From JAAZKA01 sp034926225 (GTDB taxonomy: Bacteria; Bacillota; Clostridia; Oscillospirales; QAMX01): a stretch of DNA of 64,000 nt. The translations under genes and the position numbers were made by a program. The stretch is from assembly GCA_034926225.1 (NCBI GenBank), contig JAYFRF010000005.1:124001-188000 (forward strand), given 5' to 3'. The notes beneath the pieces were generated by a model, which was not told the origin of the DNA, searched no databases, and worked only from the letters and a program-made list of their open reading frames with translations. Below are positions 41,827-50,553 of this stretch, piece after piece (position 1 is the stretch's first letter; each line of letters opens with the position of its first letter).

Positions 41827-43686
41827 CGCGTCCGACGGCATCCGCAGGTCTCCCCTCGGCGACAGCGCGACGGAGCCTACCTTCGGCCCATCGGGCAGGC
41901 AGGAGCGCTTGTACTGTTGGGCAAAGAAACGGCGGTAGAAGTTTTTCAGCCATTTGACGAGCGTCGCGCGGTCGTATTCGCCTTCAAACGCGTATTGCAG
42001 CAGATACAGCACTTTTTCCGGGCAAAATCCCCATCTCAGCGCATAATACAGGATGAAGTCGTGCAGTTCGTAAGGCCCGACGAGGTCTTCGGTCTTCTGC
42101 GCGATTTCGCCGTCCTTTGCGGGCAGCAGCTCCGGACTGACCGGCGTCGCGAGGATGTCTAAGAGCACGTCCCGCAGCTCCCCTTCTCCCGCACGGTCGG
42201 CACAATAGCGCACGATATGCCGGATGAGCGTCTTCGGCACCGACGCGTTGACGCCGTACATCGACATATGATCGCCGTTGTATGTCGCCCAGCCCAAGGC
42301 CAGCTCCGACAGGTCGCCCGTACCGACGACAAGCCCGCCCTCCGCGTTCGCGATGTCCATCAGCACATAGGTGCGGGCGCGTGCCTGCGCGTTCTCAAAG
42401 ACTACGTTATGGTTACCCGGGTCGTGCCCGATATCCGCGAAATGCTGCGAAACCAGCGCTGTGATATCCACCGTCCGCAGCGTCGCGCCGAGCGACAGCG
42501 TTAAAATTTCCGCGTTCCCGCGCGTCCGCTTCGTCGTCCCAAAACAGGGCATCGTCACGGCGATCACGTCGGACGATGTCCTGCCGAGCTTCTTCATCGC
42601 GCGCACGGCGACGAGCAGCGCAAGACAGGAGTCCAGTCCGCCCGAAATGCCGACAACGGCGGTTTTGCAGTGCGCATGGGACAGCCGGCGTGCCAGTCCC
42701 TCGCTTTGAATGTTCAAAATCGTCTCGCAGCGGTTCTCTCGGTCGCGCGCATCCCCCGGGATGAACGGCGTACGTGAAACGGGCCGCGTCAGCTTTGTCG
42801 GCGCGGGCTTCATGTCGAATTCCAGCGTCAGATACTCGTCCGATTCCGCCGGGAAGGAATTCGAGCGGCGCCGCTCAAATGCGAGGCGCTCCGCATCGAT
42901 CTCCGTCATCGCGACACCATCGCTAAACAGCTTCGTTTCCGCAAGCATCACGCCGTTTTCCGCAATGAGGTTATGCGACGCGAACACCATATCGGTCGAG
43001 CTTTCCCCCATCCCGGCGTCGGCGTACAGATATGCGCAGTGCAGCCGTGCGGACTGTCCCCGCACCAGCTCGCGGCGGTAGTCGTCCTTGCCGATCGTCT
43101 CGTCGGAGGCGGACAGGTTCAGGATGACGTCCGCACCGGCCATCGCATGGGCAATCGACGGCGGGCAAGGCGCCCATAAATCCTCGCAGATTTCCGCGGC
43201 GGCGGTAAAATAAGGGCAGCGGAACAGCAGCCGCGTCCCGAACGGCACGCTGTGTCCGGCAAGCTTCGCCTCGCCCGTCTTTTCGTCCGCGGGTGTAAAA
43301 TGGCGCAGTTCGTAAAACTCACCGTAATTCGGCAGATGCGTTTTCGGTACCACGCCCAAAAGCGTCCCGCCGTGCGCGACAGCTGCGCAGTTATAAAGCT
43401 TCCCGCGAACCCTTACCGGCAGTCCCACGGTGTAGAGAACGTCCAGCCCCGTGCAGGCATCGAGGACGGTACGAAGCCCTTCCTCGGCGCCGTCGAGCAG
43501 TGTCGGCTGCAAAAAAAGATCGGCGCAGGTGTAGCCCGTGATGCAAAGCTCGGGCGTAACAATGATACGCGCGCCTTTTTGCGCCGCAGCATGAATCGCC
43601 GTCGCGATCTCCCGCGCATTATAGGCCGTATCCGCGACGCTAAGCTTCGGTGTGACCGCAGCCGCCTTGATAAATCCGTATTGCAT
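41782..43686 (-). CDS. nadE: Glutamine-dependent NAD(+) synthase
   Basis: 634 residues. The N-terminal nitrilase-type glutaminase (1-280) has the Glu/Lys/Cys triad regions TPELCITGYTCADL, KTHLPNYGEFYE and AEICEDLWAP. The C-terminal synthetase has the pyrophosphate loop GISGGLDSCLALL and later TGDLSELALGWATYNGDHMS. It converts deamido-NAD to NAD using glutamine as nitrogen donor, the last step of NAD synthesis. GAGGAAAAA precedes the ATG. It overlaps ylbJ tail to tail. Confidence 0.95.
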   Translation of the reverse strand: MQYGFIKAAAVTPKLSVADTAYNAREIATAIHAAAQKGARIIVTPELCITGYTCADLFLQPTLLDGAEEGLRTVLDACTGLDVLYTVGLPVRVRGKLYNCAAVAHGGTLLGVVPKTHLPNYGEFYELRHFTPADEKTGEAKLAGHSVPFGTRLLFRCPYFTAAAEICEDLWAPCPPSIAHAMAGADVILNLSASDETIGKDDYRRELVRGQSARLHCAYLYADAGMGESSTDMVFASHNLIAENGVMLAETKLFSDGVAMTEIDAERLAFERRRSNSFPAESDEYLTLEFDMKPAPTKLTRPVSRTPFIPGDARDRENRCETILNIQSEGLARRLSHAHCKTAVVGISGGLDSCLALLVAVRAMKKLGRTSSDVIAVTMPCFGTTKRTRGNAEILTLSLGATLRTVDITALVSQHFADIGHDPGNHNVVFENAQARARTYVLMDIANAEGGLVVGTGDLSELALGWATYNGDHMSMYGVNASVPKTLIRHIVRYCADRAGEGELRDVLLDILATPVSPELLPAKDGEIAQKTEDLVGPYELHDFILYYALRWGFCPEKVLYLLQYAFEGEYDRATLVKWLKNFYRRFFAQQYKRSCLPDGPKVGSVALSPRGDLRMPSDASAALWLRAIDTMEV

Positions 43687-43701
43687 ACGTTTTTCCTCGT
43701 T

Positions 43702-43755
43702 TTACTCTTTATTCCAGAGAAGCTCCCCGCCGCTCATCAGCTCGCGCAATTCCAT
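43702..43755 (-). CDS. 17-codon micro-ORF between URO-D-like gene and nadE
   Basis: The short frame ATG..TAA encodes MELRELMSGGELLWNKE. It starts 4 bases after the URO-D-like stop with GGAG in position, and ends 15 bases before nadE. It may be a translational coupling element, a micro-protein or the remnant of a deleted gene. The sequence alone does not decide. Confidence 0.35.
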   Translation of the reverse strand: MELRELMSGGELLWNKE

Positions 43756-43759
43756 TTTG

Positions 43760-44890
43760 TTACTCCAATACCGCGTCGATCGCGCGCTCCCAGTCCTCCA
43801 AAACGCGTTCACGGTTTTCCTCGTCGCAGTGAAACGTCAGCAGCAGATGGAATACGCCGTCGCGATACGACGCGCGCAGGTAACGCTCAAAATCCGCATA
43901 CGGCGCGCTCGGGTTTACCATCGGCAGCCCGCCGTAATAGATTTTGTTCGCCTTCGCAAGATCAGAAAGCACTTTCGGCATGTCATGCATCTCGGGGTTT
44001 CCGAAATTTAAGCCCCAGGCCTTCGGCGTACGCAGTACCATGTCGTAAAGATGCGCATTCTGCCCGCAATAATGCACATATCCCCCGCCGAACCGCTCAA
44101 ACAGCCGGTTCATGTACGGCTCCGTAAACTCCCGCAGCAGTGGGTCGGACAGCAGCGTCGAGGTATCTTCGCTGAGCTTGACGCCGCCCATGTCGCGCGG
44201 AATCACGAGGTTATTATAATGCGCGACGTACCGCTCCGACTCGGGGCTCACGGCAAGGCACGCGTCAAAGCCCAGAACGACCGCTTCAAGCGTCAGCTCG
44301 CACAGGTGCGCGACGAATTCCGGGTCGTCATAGACCTCGTAGAAGATGTCGTCGCCGTAGCACAGATGCGCAAGGCTGAACGGGCTTTGCAAATCGAGCG
44401 GATAGACCATACCGCCCGTTCCCTCGATTGCCTTCGCCATGTACCGCATCGCGGCGAGCCCCGCGCCGAATTCCGTGGCAGAGTCGTCCGGCACGCGAAG
44501 CTGGCCGGGCTCAAGCTTTTCTATCGTCTCGCGCGGCAGCCTCTCCTGTACCCAAGGCATTTTATCATCATAAAGCTCCTGCCGCACACCGAGCAGCGTC
44601 GCATAAATACCGCAGCCCATATTTGCGCGCACGGACGGGGCGCAGCCGGAGCCGCGTACAGCCGAGGCAAATCCGGGAAGCTGTGAAATGAGCATCTTTT
44701 CCGCATCGTAGTGCGTCTGCTTCGTGGTATAGGTGGGAAGCTCTGTCTCCGTTCGCACGGAAAGGAGCAGCGGCGGACGTGCGCCGGGTTTCTTTCTCCA
44801 TATCGCTTCCTGCGCCTGTTTTGCCGCCTCAATCCTTGCTTGATTGGCTATCGCATCGGATAGTATCGCCGCCGCAGTCGGATAACGCAT
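43760..44890 (-). CDS. Uroporphyrinogen decarboxylase-like protein (URO-D/MtaA superfamily)
   Basis: 376 residues. It has the C-terminal URO-D-like pattern (GGYVHYCGQNAHLYDMVL, then GLNFGNPEMHD) and a TIM-barrel layout. The N-terminal half (SVRTETELPTYTTKQTHYDAEK) is unlike the heme enzyme HemE and lacks its substrate arginine motif. Stand-alone URO-D-like proteins without heme genes usually act in corrinoid-dependent methyl transfer or demethylation, but no corrinoid protein or reactivase is nearby. Its promoter faces that of the sulfatase gene. Confidence 0.78.
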   Translation of the reverse strand: MRYPTAAAILSDAIANQARIEAAKQAQEAIWRKKPGARPPLLLSVRTETELPTYTTKQTHYDAEKMLISQLPGFASAVRGSGCAPSVRANMGCGIYATLLGVRQELYDDKMPWVQERLPRETIEKLEPGQLRVPDDSATEFGAGLAAMRYMAKAIEGTGGMVYPLDLQSPFSLAHLCYGDDIFYEVYDDPEFVAHLCELTLEAVVLGFDACLAVSPESERYVAHYNNLVIPRDMGGVKLSEDTSTLLSDPLLREFTEPYMNRLFERFGGGYVHYCGQNAHLYDMVLRTPKAWGLNFGNPEMHDMPKVLSDLAKANKIYYGGLPMVNPSAPYADFERYLRASYRDGVFHLLLTFHCDEENRERVLEDWERAIDAVLE

Positions 44891-44934
44891 AACTATATTC
44901 CTCCATCGGAGTTTTTTATATTCAGTACGTCTCT

Positions 44935-44963
44935 ATGATACCGCGAATCCTAGAAAATGTCAA
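44935..44963 (-). promoter_or_regulatory. Promoter of the URO-D-like gene
   Basis: Minus-strand TTGACA (44963-44958), 17-base spacer, TATCAT (44940-44935). Its -35 element is 6 bases from the -35 of the divergent sulfatase promoter. Confidence 0.7.
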
Positions 44964-44969
44964 CGGTTC

Positions 44970-44998
44970 TTGACAAAGAAAGCCCATTGCGGTATAAT
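44970..44998 (+). promoter_or_regulatory. Promoter of the sulfatase gene
   Basis: TTGACA (44970-44975), 17-base spacer, TATAAT (44993-44998), 29 bases before the ATG at 45028. Confidence 0.8.
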
Positions 44999-45027
44999 TC
45001 ATTTATCTTTCGATGCGGAGGGAAAGT

Positions 45028-46482
45028 ATGGTAGAAAAGCCGAATATCTTATTCATCCTGACGGATGATCAGGGCGCATGGGCCATGCGCTGCGCCGGAA
45101 ATGCCGATGTCATCACGCCAAACCTTGACAGATTGGCAGCGGATGGCACACGCTTCGATCATTTCTTCTGCGCCTCTCCCGTATGCTCCCCCGCCCGCGC
45201 CAGTATCCTTACCGGCACCATCCCGTCCGCGCATGGCGTGCAGGATTGGCTGCGCGGAGGCAACGTCGATCCGCACACCCCAGGCGCCGAACGGCATCCC
45301 GAGCTTGCGCACGACCACGCCGCGATCCGTTATCTTGACAATCTCACCTGCTATACAGACCTGCTCGCCGAATCCGGCTACACCTGCGCGCTTTCCGGCA
45401 AGTGGCACCTCGGCGCGTCTTTAGAGCCGCAGCACGGCTTCTCCCACTGGTTCACCATCGCGCGCGGCGGCTGCAATTATGATAAGCCCGATCTCGTCCG
45501 CGATGGAAAGCTTTCCTTTGAAACGAGGTATGTCACCGACCTCATCACCGAAGACGCGCTCTCGACGCTCGACACCCTCTCGCAGGCGGCCGCCCCCTTC
45601 TATCTCAGCGTCCACTATACCGCCCCGCACTCCCCGTGGGATCGAGAGGAGCATCCCGCCGACGTTTGGGATCTCTACGAAGGCTGCGAATACAAAGCGA
45701 CGCCGGAGCTTCCCTACCACCCGTGGCAGGTCGAAACCGCGCCGCATGGCACCGGAGAACGCCGCCGGGAGCTGCTGCGCGGCTACTATACCGCCATCAC
45801 CGCCATGGACCGCGGCGTCGGCAGGCTTTTGGACCGTTTAGACGCGCTCGGTCTTGTGGACAATACCCTCGTCATCTTCACCGGCGACAACGGCATGAAC
45901 CTTGGGCAGCACGGCGTCTGGGGCAAGGGCAACGGCACCTTCCCGATGAATATGTACGATACCTCCGTCATGGTGCCCTGCATCATCCGCGGCCCGAAGG
46001 TCGCCCGCGCCGCCGTCTGTGACGTGATGCTTTCCCACCTCGACATTCTACCGACACTGCGCGAATATCTCTCGCTTGCGGGCGAGGTTCGTCAGCCGCT
46101 CCCCGGGCGCTCCTTCGCGCCGATTCTCTCCGGCGGTACGCTGCCGGATACGCCGGTCGTCGTCTTTGACGAATACGGCCCGGTACGGATGCTGCGTACC
46201 CGTACGCATAAGCTTGTCGTCCGTTATCCGTACGGTCCCGACGAGCTGTATGATCTTATCTGCGACCCGGATGAGACGCAAAACCGGATCGAAGACCCCG
46301 CATATGCCGCCCTTCGCGTTACCATGCGCGCCGAGCTTGAGTCCTGGTTTGTGCGCTACGCCGACCCCCCCATCGACGGTGCGCGCAGCGGCGTCACTGG
46401 CTCCGGTCAGCTGTGCCGCCCCGGTATCTACGCGAAAGGTAAGCCCGTCTTCGCACCCATCCCGCCGCGTATCGCAAACTAG
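45028..46482 (+). CDS. Sulfatase (Cys-type, FGly-dependent)
   Basis: 484 residues from the ATG at 45028; GGAGG lies 7 bases upstream within an upstream in-frame alternative (45013). Alkaline-phosphatase-superfamily sulfatase: metal-binding NILFILTDDQG (5-15), the CxPxR motif CSPAR (Cys at about 53) that must be oxidised to formylglycine, SGKWHLG (about 123), and GDNGMNLGQHG. No signal peptide, so it is probably cytoplasmic. No anSME maturase is present in the window, so it must be encoded elsewhere if the enzyme is active. The substrate is likely a sulfated sugar (inference). Confidence 0.92.
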   Translation: MVEKPNILFILTDDQGAWAMRCAGNADVITPNLDRLAADGTRFDHFFCASPVCSPARASILTGTIPSAHGVQDWLRGGNVDPHTPGAERHPELAHDHAAIRYLDNLTCYTDLLAESGYTCALSGKWHLGASLEPQHGFSHWFTIARGGCNYDKPDLVRDGKLSFETRYVTDLITEDALSTLDTLSQAAAPFYLSVHYTAPHSPWDREEHPADVWDLYEGCEYKATPELPYHPWQVETAPHGTGERRRELLRGYYTAITAMDRGVGRLLDRLDALGLVDNTLVIFTGDNGMNLGQHGVWGKGNGTFPMNMYDTSVMVPCIIRGPKVARAAVCDVMLSHLDILPTLREYLSLAGEVRQPLPGRSFAPILSGGTLPDTPVVVFDEYGPVRMLRTRTHKLVVRYPYGPDELYDLICDPDETQNRIEDPAYAALRVTMRAELESWFVRYADPPIDGARSGVTGSGQLCRPGIYAKGKPVFAPIPPRIAN

Positions 46483-46524
46483 AGCGTTTTTTTCTCATTC
46501 TTTATATATAACAGGAGTATTCCT

Positions 46525-48009
46525 ATGGATTACAGGGAAGCAAAAACGAGTCTGCGCGCAATGGAGAATAAGCTCTACGCGTTAAGCTACGCCCAAAACG
46601 CCATCTATCTGGACGCCGTAACCGTTGCCCCGTGCGATACCGCCGAGGGACGCGGGCGGGCTGTTGGAGAGCTCTCCGCCTGGGACTATTCCCTCTTTGT
46701 CACCGACGAAACGCGCGGGCTTTTACAGTTTTTGCTCTCCTGCCCGGATACCGAACCCATCATCCGCCGCGAGGCCCAGGCGCTTGACCGCCGCCTGTCG
46801 TGGATGAACAGCATCCCCAAGGACGAATACGCCGCCTTTACCGTTCTTACGAACGACGCGGAACATGTCTGGCATAAGGCGAAGGCAACGAACGACTTCG
46901 CGCTTTTTCGCCCCTATCTTGAGCAGATCGTCGAGAGCTCCCGCCGTTTTGCCGGGTATTTCGACCCATCAAAGCCCGCCTATGACGTCCTGCTCGACCA
47001 CTACGAGCGCGGTCTCTCCATCGCCTATCTCGATCCCTTCTTTGCCTCCCTGCGCGCGGACATCGTCCCCCTGCTCGGCGAGGTCACCGCTCGCCCCGCC
47101 CCGGACGACACTTTCCTCTACCGCGACTACCCAGTTGAAGACCAGCGGGCGATGACCAGCCTTCTGCTCGGCGTCATGGGCATCTCTCCCGAGCACTGCG
47201 CCGTCGCAGAGACCGAGCATCCCTTCCAGCTGACCTTCGACCGCAAAAACGTCCGTATCGCCACGCACTACTACCGGAACAATATTGCCTCTTCGATCTA
47301 TTCCGCCCTCCACGAAGGCGGGCACGCACTCTATGAGCTGGGCTACGACGAGCAGTACGAGTATACCTCCCTCTCCGGCGGCGCATCCATGGCCATTCAT
47401 GAAAGCCAGTCGCGTTTCTACGAGAACATCATCGGCCGCTCCGAGCCGTTTGTCGAGTTCTTCTACCCGAAGCTCGCCGATCTGTTCCCCTCGCAGCTTG
47501 CAGGCGTCACCCCGCACGACTTCTTCCGCGCGGTCAACCGCGCGCGGCCGTCCCTCATCCGTACGGAAGCCGATGAGCTGACTTATTCGCTGCACATCTG
47601 CGTGCGCTACGAGCTGGAAAAGAGGCTTCTCGACGGCACGCTTGCCGTGCGCGACGTGCCGGAAGCCTGGAACACGCTCTACCGCGACTACCTCGGCGTC
47701 GACGTCCCCGACGACACGCGCGGCTGCCTGCAGGATTCGCACTGGTCGGGCGGCATGCTGGGCTACTTCCCCTCCTACGCCCTCGGCAGCGCCTACGGCG
47801 CGCAGATGCTCGCCGTCATGCGCCGGGATATCGACGTTGATGCTCTGTCCGCACGCGACGATCTTACGCCCATTACGGCATGGCTGCGGGATCGTATCCA
47901 CCGCCACGCATGCTTTTATGAGCCGCTGGAGCTTTTTGGCAATGCCGTGGGGGTGTTTGACCCGAAGTATTACGTGGATTATCTGAAGCAGAAGTTTTTG
48001 TCCCTTTAA
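46525..48009 (+). CDS. Carboxypeptidase M32 family
   Basis: 494 residues, normal for thermostable carboxypeptidase Taq-type metallopeptidases. The zinc motif HEGGH is in SALHEGGHALYELGYD, followed by ESQSRFYEN with the third ligand. The family hallmark IRTEADELTYSLHICVRYELE is also present (about 350-370). It cleaves C-terminal residues except proline from peptides in the cytoplasm. AGGAG precedes the ATG. It is transcribed with the sulfatase or alone (42-base gap) and is followed by a terminator. Confidence 0.94.
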   Translation: MDYREAKTSLRAMENKLYALSYAQNAIYLDAVTVAPCDTAEGRGRAVGELSAWDYSLFVTDETRGLLQFLLSCPDTEPIIRREAQALDRRLSWMNSIPKDEYAAFTVLTNDAEHVWHKAKATNDFALFRPYLEQIVESSRRFAGYFDPSKPAYDVLLDHYERGLSIAYLDPFFASLRADIVPLLGEVTARPAPDDTFLYRDYPVEDQRAMTSLLLGVMGISPEHCAVAETEHPFQLTFDRKNVRIATHYYRNNIASSIYSALHEGGHALYELGYDEQYEYTSLSGGASMAIHESQSRFYENIIGRSEPFVEFFYPKLADLFPSQLAGVTPHDFFRAVNRARPSLIRTEADELTYSLHICVRYELEKRLLDGTLAVRDVPEAWNTLYRDYLGVDVPDDTRGCLQDSHWSGGMLGYFPSYALGSAYGAQMLAVMRRDIDVDALSARDDLTPITAWLRDRIHRHACFYEPLELFGNAVGVFDPKYYVDYLKQKFLSL

Positions 48010-48025
48010 ATTCGCCATATAAACG

Positions 48026-48067
48026 ATCGCAGGCAGTGGAAAAAGGCTCCCGCTGCCTGCGATTTTT
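48026..48067 (+). terminator. Terminator after the M32 carboxypeptidase gene
   Basis: Perfect 11-bp arms ATCGCAGGCAG (48026-48036) and CTGCCTGCGAT (48053-48063), followed by a T run to 48067. Confidence 0.85.
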
Positions 48068-48078
48068 ATATCTGCACT

Positions 48079-48528
48079 TTAAACTTCACTATATAATTCC
48101 GCATTGAAATAATGCTTCAGCGCTTGCCGCCTGATCCCGATCATATCCTCGGGCAGCGCATCCGTGTAAAACCACTCCAGTCCGTCGCACTTCTCCCGCT
48201 CCGCGATGCGCGGCTCTCCCGCATACCGGTCCACAACGAAGTATATGTCATAATACGTCTTCCCACCCCGTGTCCCGAGCCGGTGAGATAGATGCACAAA
48301 CCGTACGTCCCCGGCATCCACGCGAATACCCAGCTCCTCTGAACACTCCCGCACCACGGCTTGCGTCGCCGTTTCGCCCTCGTCCACATGTCCGCTGCCG
48401 GCGAAGTCCCAGCAGCCGTCCATATAGCCGGTATTCGCGCGGCGTGCGAGCAGCACTTGTTTTTTCGCGTCATGGGTTCGGAAAATGAGCGGAAACACGG
48501 CGGAATAGCTTCTGTAATGCTCGGACAT
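48079..48528 (-). CDS. NUDIX hydrolase
   Basis: 149 residues; GGAGG lies 8 bases before the ATG at 48528. The Nudix box reads GHVDEGETATQAVVRECSEE (Gx5Ex7REx2EE), followed by LGI. The N-terminus (YSAVFPLIFRTHDAKKQVLLARR) and TGYMDGCWDFAGSGHV resemble MutT/ADP-ribose pyrophosphatase-like members. The particular nucleoside diphosphate substrate cannot be told. It lies downstream of the uracil-DNA glycosylase but behind its terminator. Confidence 0.87.
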   Translation of the reverse strand: MSEHYRSYSAVFPLIFRTHDAKKQVLLARRANTGYMDGCWDFAGSGHVDEGETATQAVVRECSEELGIRVDAGDVRFVHLSHRLGTRGGKTYYDIYFVVDRYAGEPRIAEREKCDGLEWFYTDALPEDMIGIRRQALKHYFNAELYSEV

Positions 48529-48562
48529 AACGTTGCCTCCTTTTTTATGGCCATCCAATAAC

Positions 48563-48598
48563 AAAAAGGAGAGTTAACGTATGGTTACTCTCCTTTTT
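48563..48598 (-). terminator. Terminator of the ftsZ/uracil-DNA glycosylase unit
   Basis: Perfect 12-bp arms AAAAAGGAGAGT (48563-48574) and ACTCTCCTTTTT (48587-48598). On the minus strand the arm ends in a T run. Confidence 0.8.
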
Positions 48599-48618
48599 AC
48601 GGCGTTTATTACGCCGTA

Positions 48619-49179
48619 TTATATCAAATTTTCTTCTCTCGCGCGCTGCGCGATCTCGACGAAATCGAGATATGTCGGTGGGCGGTTCTGCTGTGCGCGC
48701 AGGAGCGCCGACGGATGCAGCACCGCCGTCATCAGCACGTTTTTCCGTTCGATCCATTCTCCGTGCTGGCGCATGATTTTGTAGTCCGGGTCGATCAGCT
48801 TGCATGCGGCGATCCTGCCGACGCAGACGATGATACGGGGAGAGAGCAAAGCGGTCTGCTCGCGTAAAAAAGGGAGACAGGCGTTCTGCTCGGCGGGCAG
48901 CGGGTCACGATTGTTCGGAGGGCGGCATTTGAGAATATTCGCGATATAGACACGTTCCCGGGACAATCCTACCGACAGAAGAAGGTCGTCGAGCAGCTTT
49001 CCCGCCGCGCCGACGAAGGGGATACCGCTCAAATCCTCCTGTTCGCCGGGCGCTTCCCCGATGAACAGCAGCTTGGCATTCCGGTCGCCGGTACCGAAAA
49101 CAACATTGGTTCTCGTCTGGCAAAGCGCACACGCCGTACAGGAAAGACATGCCTCCTGTAAAGTATCCCAGTCGCGCAT
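48619..49179 (-). CDS. Uracil-DNA glycosylase, family 4 (Fe-S type)
   Basis: 186 residues from the ATG at 49179, 10 bases after the ftsZ stop; the longer open frame overlaps ftsZ antiparallel-free code and is not credible as protein. Removes uracil from DNA. Family-4 motif A is GEAPGEQEDLSGIPFVGAAG (about 41-60), and motif B is HPSALLR near the end. Cys residues in CTACALC and NILKCRPPNNRDP...C match the 4Fe-4S cluster. Coupling to ftsZ is unusual and perhaps accidental. The Shine-Dalgarno site is weak, consistent with coupling. Confidence 0.9.
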   Translation of the reverse strand: MRDWDTLQEACLSCTACALCQTRTNVVFGTGDRNAKLLFIGEAPGEQEDLSGIPFVGAAGKLLDDLLLSVGLSRERVYIANILKCRPPNNRDPLPAEQNACLPFLREQTALLSPRIIVCVGRIAACKLIDPDYKIMRQHGEWIERKNVLMTAVLHPSALLRAQQNRPPTYLDFVEIAQRAREENLI

Positions 49180-49189
49180 CGTCTGTATC

Positions 49190-50362
49190 TTAGTGGCGGC
49201 GATTGCCGAGATCGAAGATCTTCGCGATATCGGTGTAGATGTCTGCTTCATCGGACGCCGCGCCGGGAGTAGCAGCGGGTTCCGCAGCCGGGGCGGCAGT
49301 CGGGGCGGGCTGTTCGGCGGCGGGCGTGGCCGGGGCGGCAAACGGGGATGCGGCAGCAGCCTTCGCACGGTTGTCCTTGGGCTTTTCCGGCGTCAGATGG
49401 GGCTTATCGTCGAATTGCGTCGCGATGACGGTAACGCGCATCGCGTCTTCCATCTCCTCGTCGATCGACGCGCCGAAGATGATGTGTGCGGTGGGATGCG
49501 CGGCTTCCTTGACCATCATGGCCGCGTTTTCGACTTCCTCGAGGGTGATCTCCGGGCAGCCGGTGACGTTGATGATCACGCCGCGCGCGCCGTTGATGGA
49601 GGTCTCAAGAAGGGGGCTCTGGATCGCCTGACGCGCCGCGGTTTCCGCCTTGTCCCGACCGGTTCCGTAGCCGACGCCCATATGCGCGTATCCCGCACCC
49701 TTCATGATCGAGGTGACGTCCGCGAAGTCAAGGTTGATGATACCGTCCATCGTAATGAGATCGGAAATGCTCTGGATAGCCTGCAAGAGCACATTATCGG
49801 CGATTTCGAAAGCGTTTTTGAAGGTGATCCGCTGTTCGGATACGAGCTTTAAGCGGTCGTTCGGGATGACGATCAGCGCGTCGACTTTGGAGTGCATCTC
49901 CTCGATGCCCTGCTCGGCCTGTGTGAAGCGCTTGGCGCCTTCGAAGTCGAACGGACGGGTCACAACGCCGACCGTCAGCACATCGCGTTCCTTGGCCACT
50001 TCCGCGACGACGGGAGCCGCGCCTGTACCGGTGCCGCCGCCCATGCCGGCGGTGATGAAGACCATATCCGCAGACTCCATGATTTTAGCAAGCTCGCTTC
50101 TGGTTTCCTCGGCAGCCTTCTTACCAACCTCGGGATTCGAGCCAGCGCCAAATCCCCTCGTCAGCTTTTCGCCGATCTGAAGCTTATGCGGGCACGCGGA
50201 ATGGATCAGCTGCTTTTTATCCGTATTGACTGTAACGAATTCCACACCTTTTAAGCCGCTGGCAAGCATGCGCTCCACCGCATTCCCGCCGCCGCCGCCG
50301 ACACCGATAACTTTTATATTGACTACATTATCAGTAGTGTTTTCAAACTCAAAGCCCGCCAT
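49190..50362 (-). CDS. ftsZ: Cell division protein FtsZ
   Basis: 390 residues. Tubulin-like GTPase that forms the division ring. N-terminal VIGVGGGGGNAVERM (20-34), the tubulin signature GGGTGTGAAPVVAEVA (about 105-120) and the T7 loop NLDFADVTSIM (about 207) are intact. After an Ala/Pro-rich linker (about 320-365) the C-terminal peptide is DIAKIFDLGNRRH. This only loosely fits the usual DIPxFLR tail that binds FtsA, and ftsA is absent from the cluster. GGAGG precedes the ATG. It has its own promoter although it lies in the dcw region. Confidence 0.97.
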   Translation of the reverse strand: MAGFEFENTTDNVVNIKVIGVGGGGGNAVERMLASGLKGVEFVTVNTDKKQLIHSACPHKLQIGEKLTRGFGAGSNPEVGKKAAEETRSELAKIMESADMVFITAGMGGGTGTGAAPVVAEVAKERDVLTVGVVTRPFDFEGAKRFTQAEQGIEEMHSKVDALIVIPNDRLKLVSEQRITFKNAFEIADNVLLQAIQSISDLITMDGIINLDFADVTSIMKGAGYAHMGVGYGTGRDKAETAARQAIQSPLLETSINGARGVIINVTGCPEITLEEVENAAMMVKEAAHPTAHIIFGASIDEEMEDAMRVTVIATQFDDKPHLTPEKPKDNRAKAAAASPFAAPATPAAEQPAPTAAPAAEPAATPGAASDEADIYTDIAKIFDLGNRRH

Positions 50363-50447
50363 GTTTATGTACCTCCAAAAATCTCTCGTCTATTCGTCCG
50401 ACGTAAAGATAATGCTCCCTTTTGACGTTCGAACTATGTTCTTCATA

Positions 50448-50476
50448 ATTCTAAACTGTTTTGACGCATATGTCAA
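50448..50476 (-). promoter_or_regulatory. Promoter of ftsZ
   Basis: Minus-strand TTGACA (50476-50471), 17-base spacer, TAGAAT (50453-50448), giving a leader of about 80 bases. Confidence 0.78.
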
Positions 50477-50553
50477 CATTATTCTTGAAAAATCTCTCGA
50501 TTTTTTTGCAGCTTCTTTTGTGAAATAGGCTGCTTACTATAAATCCTGTCGTT

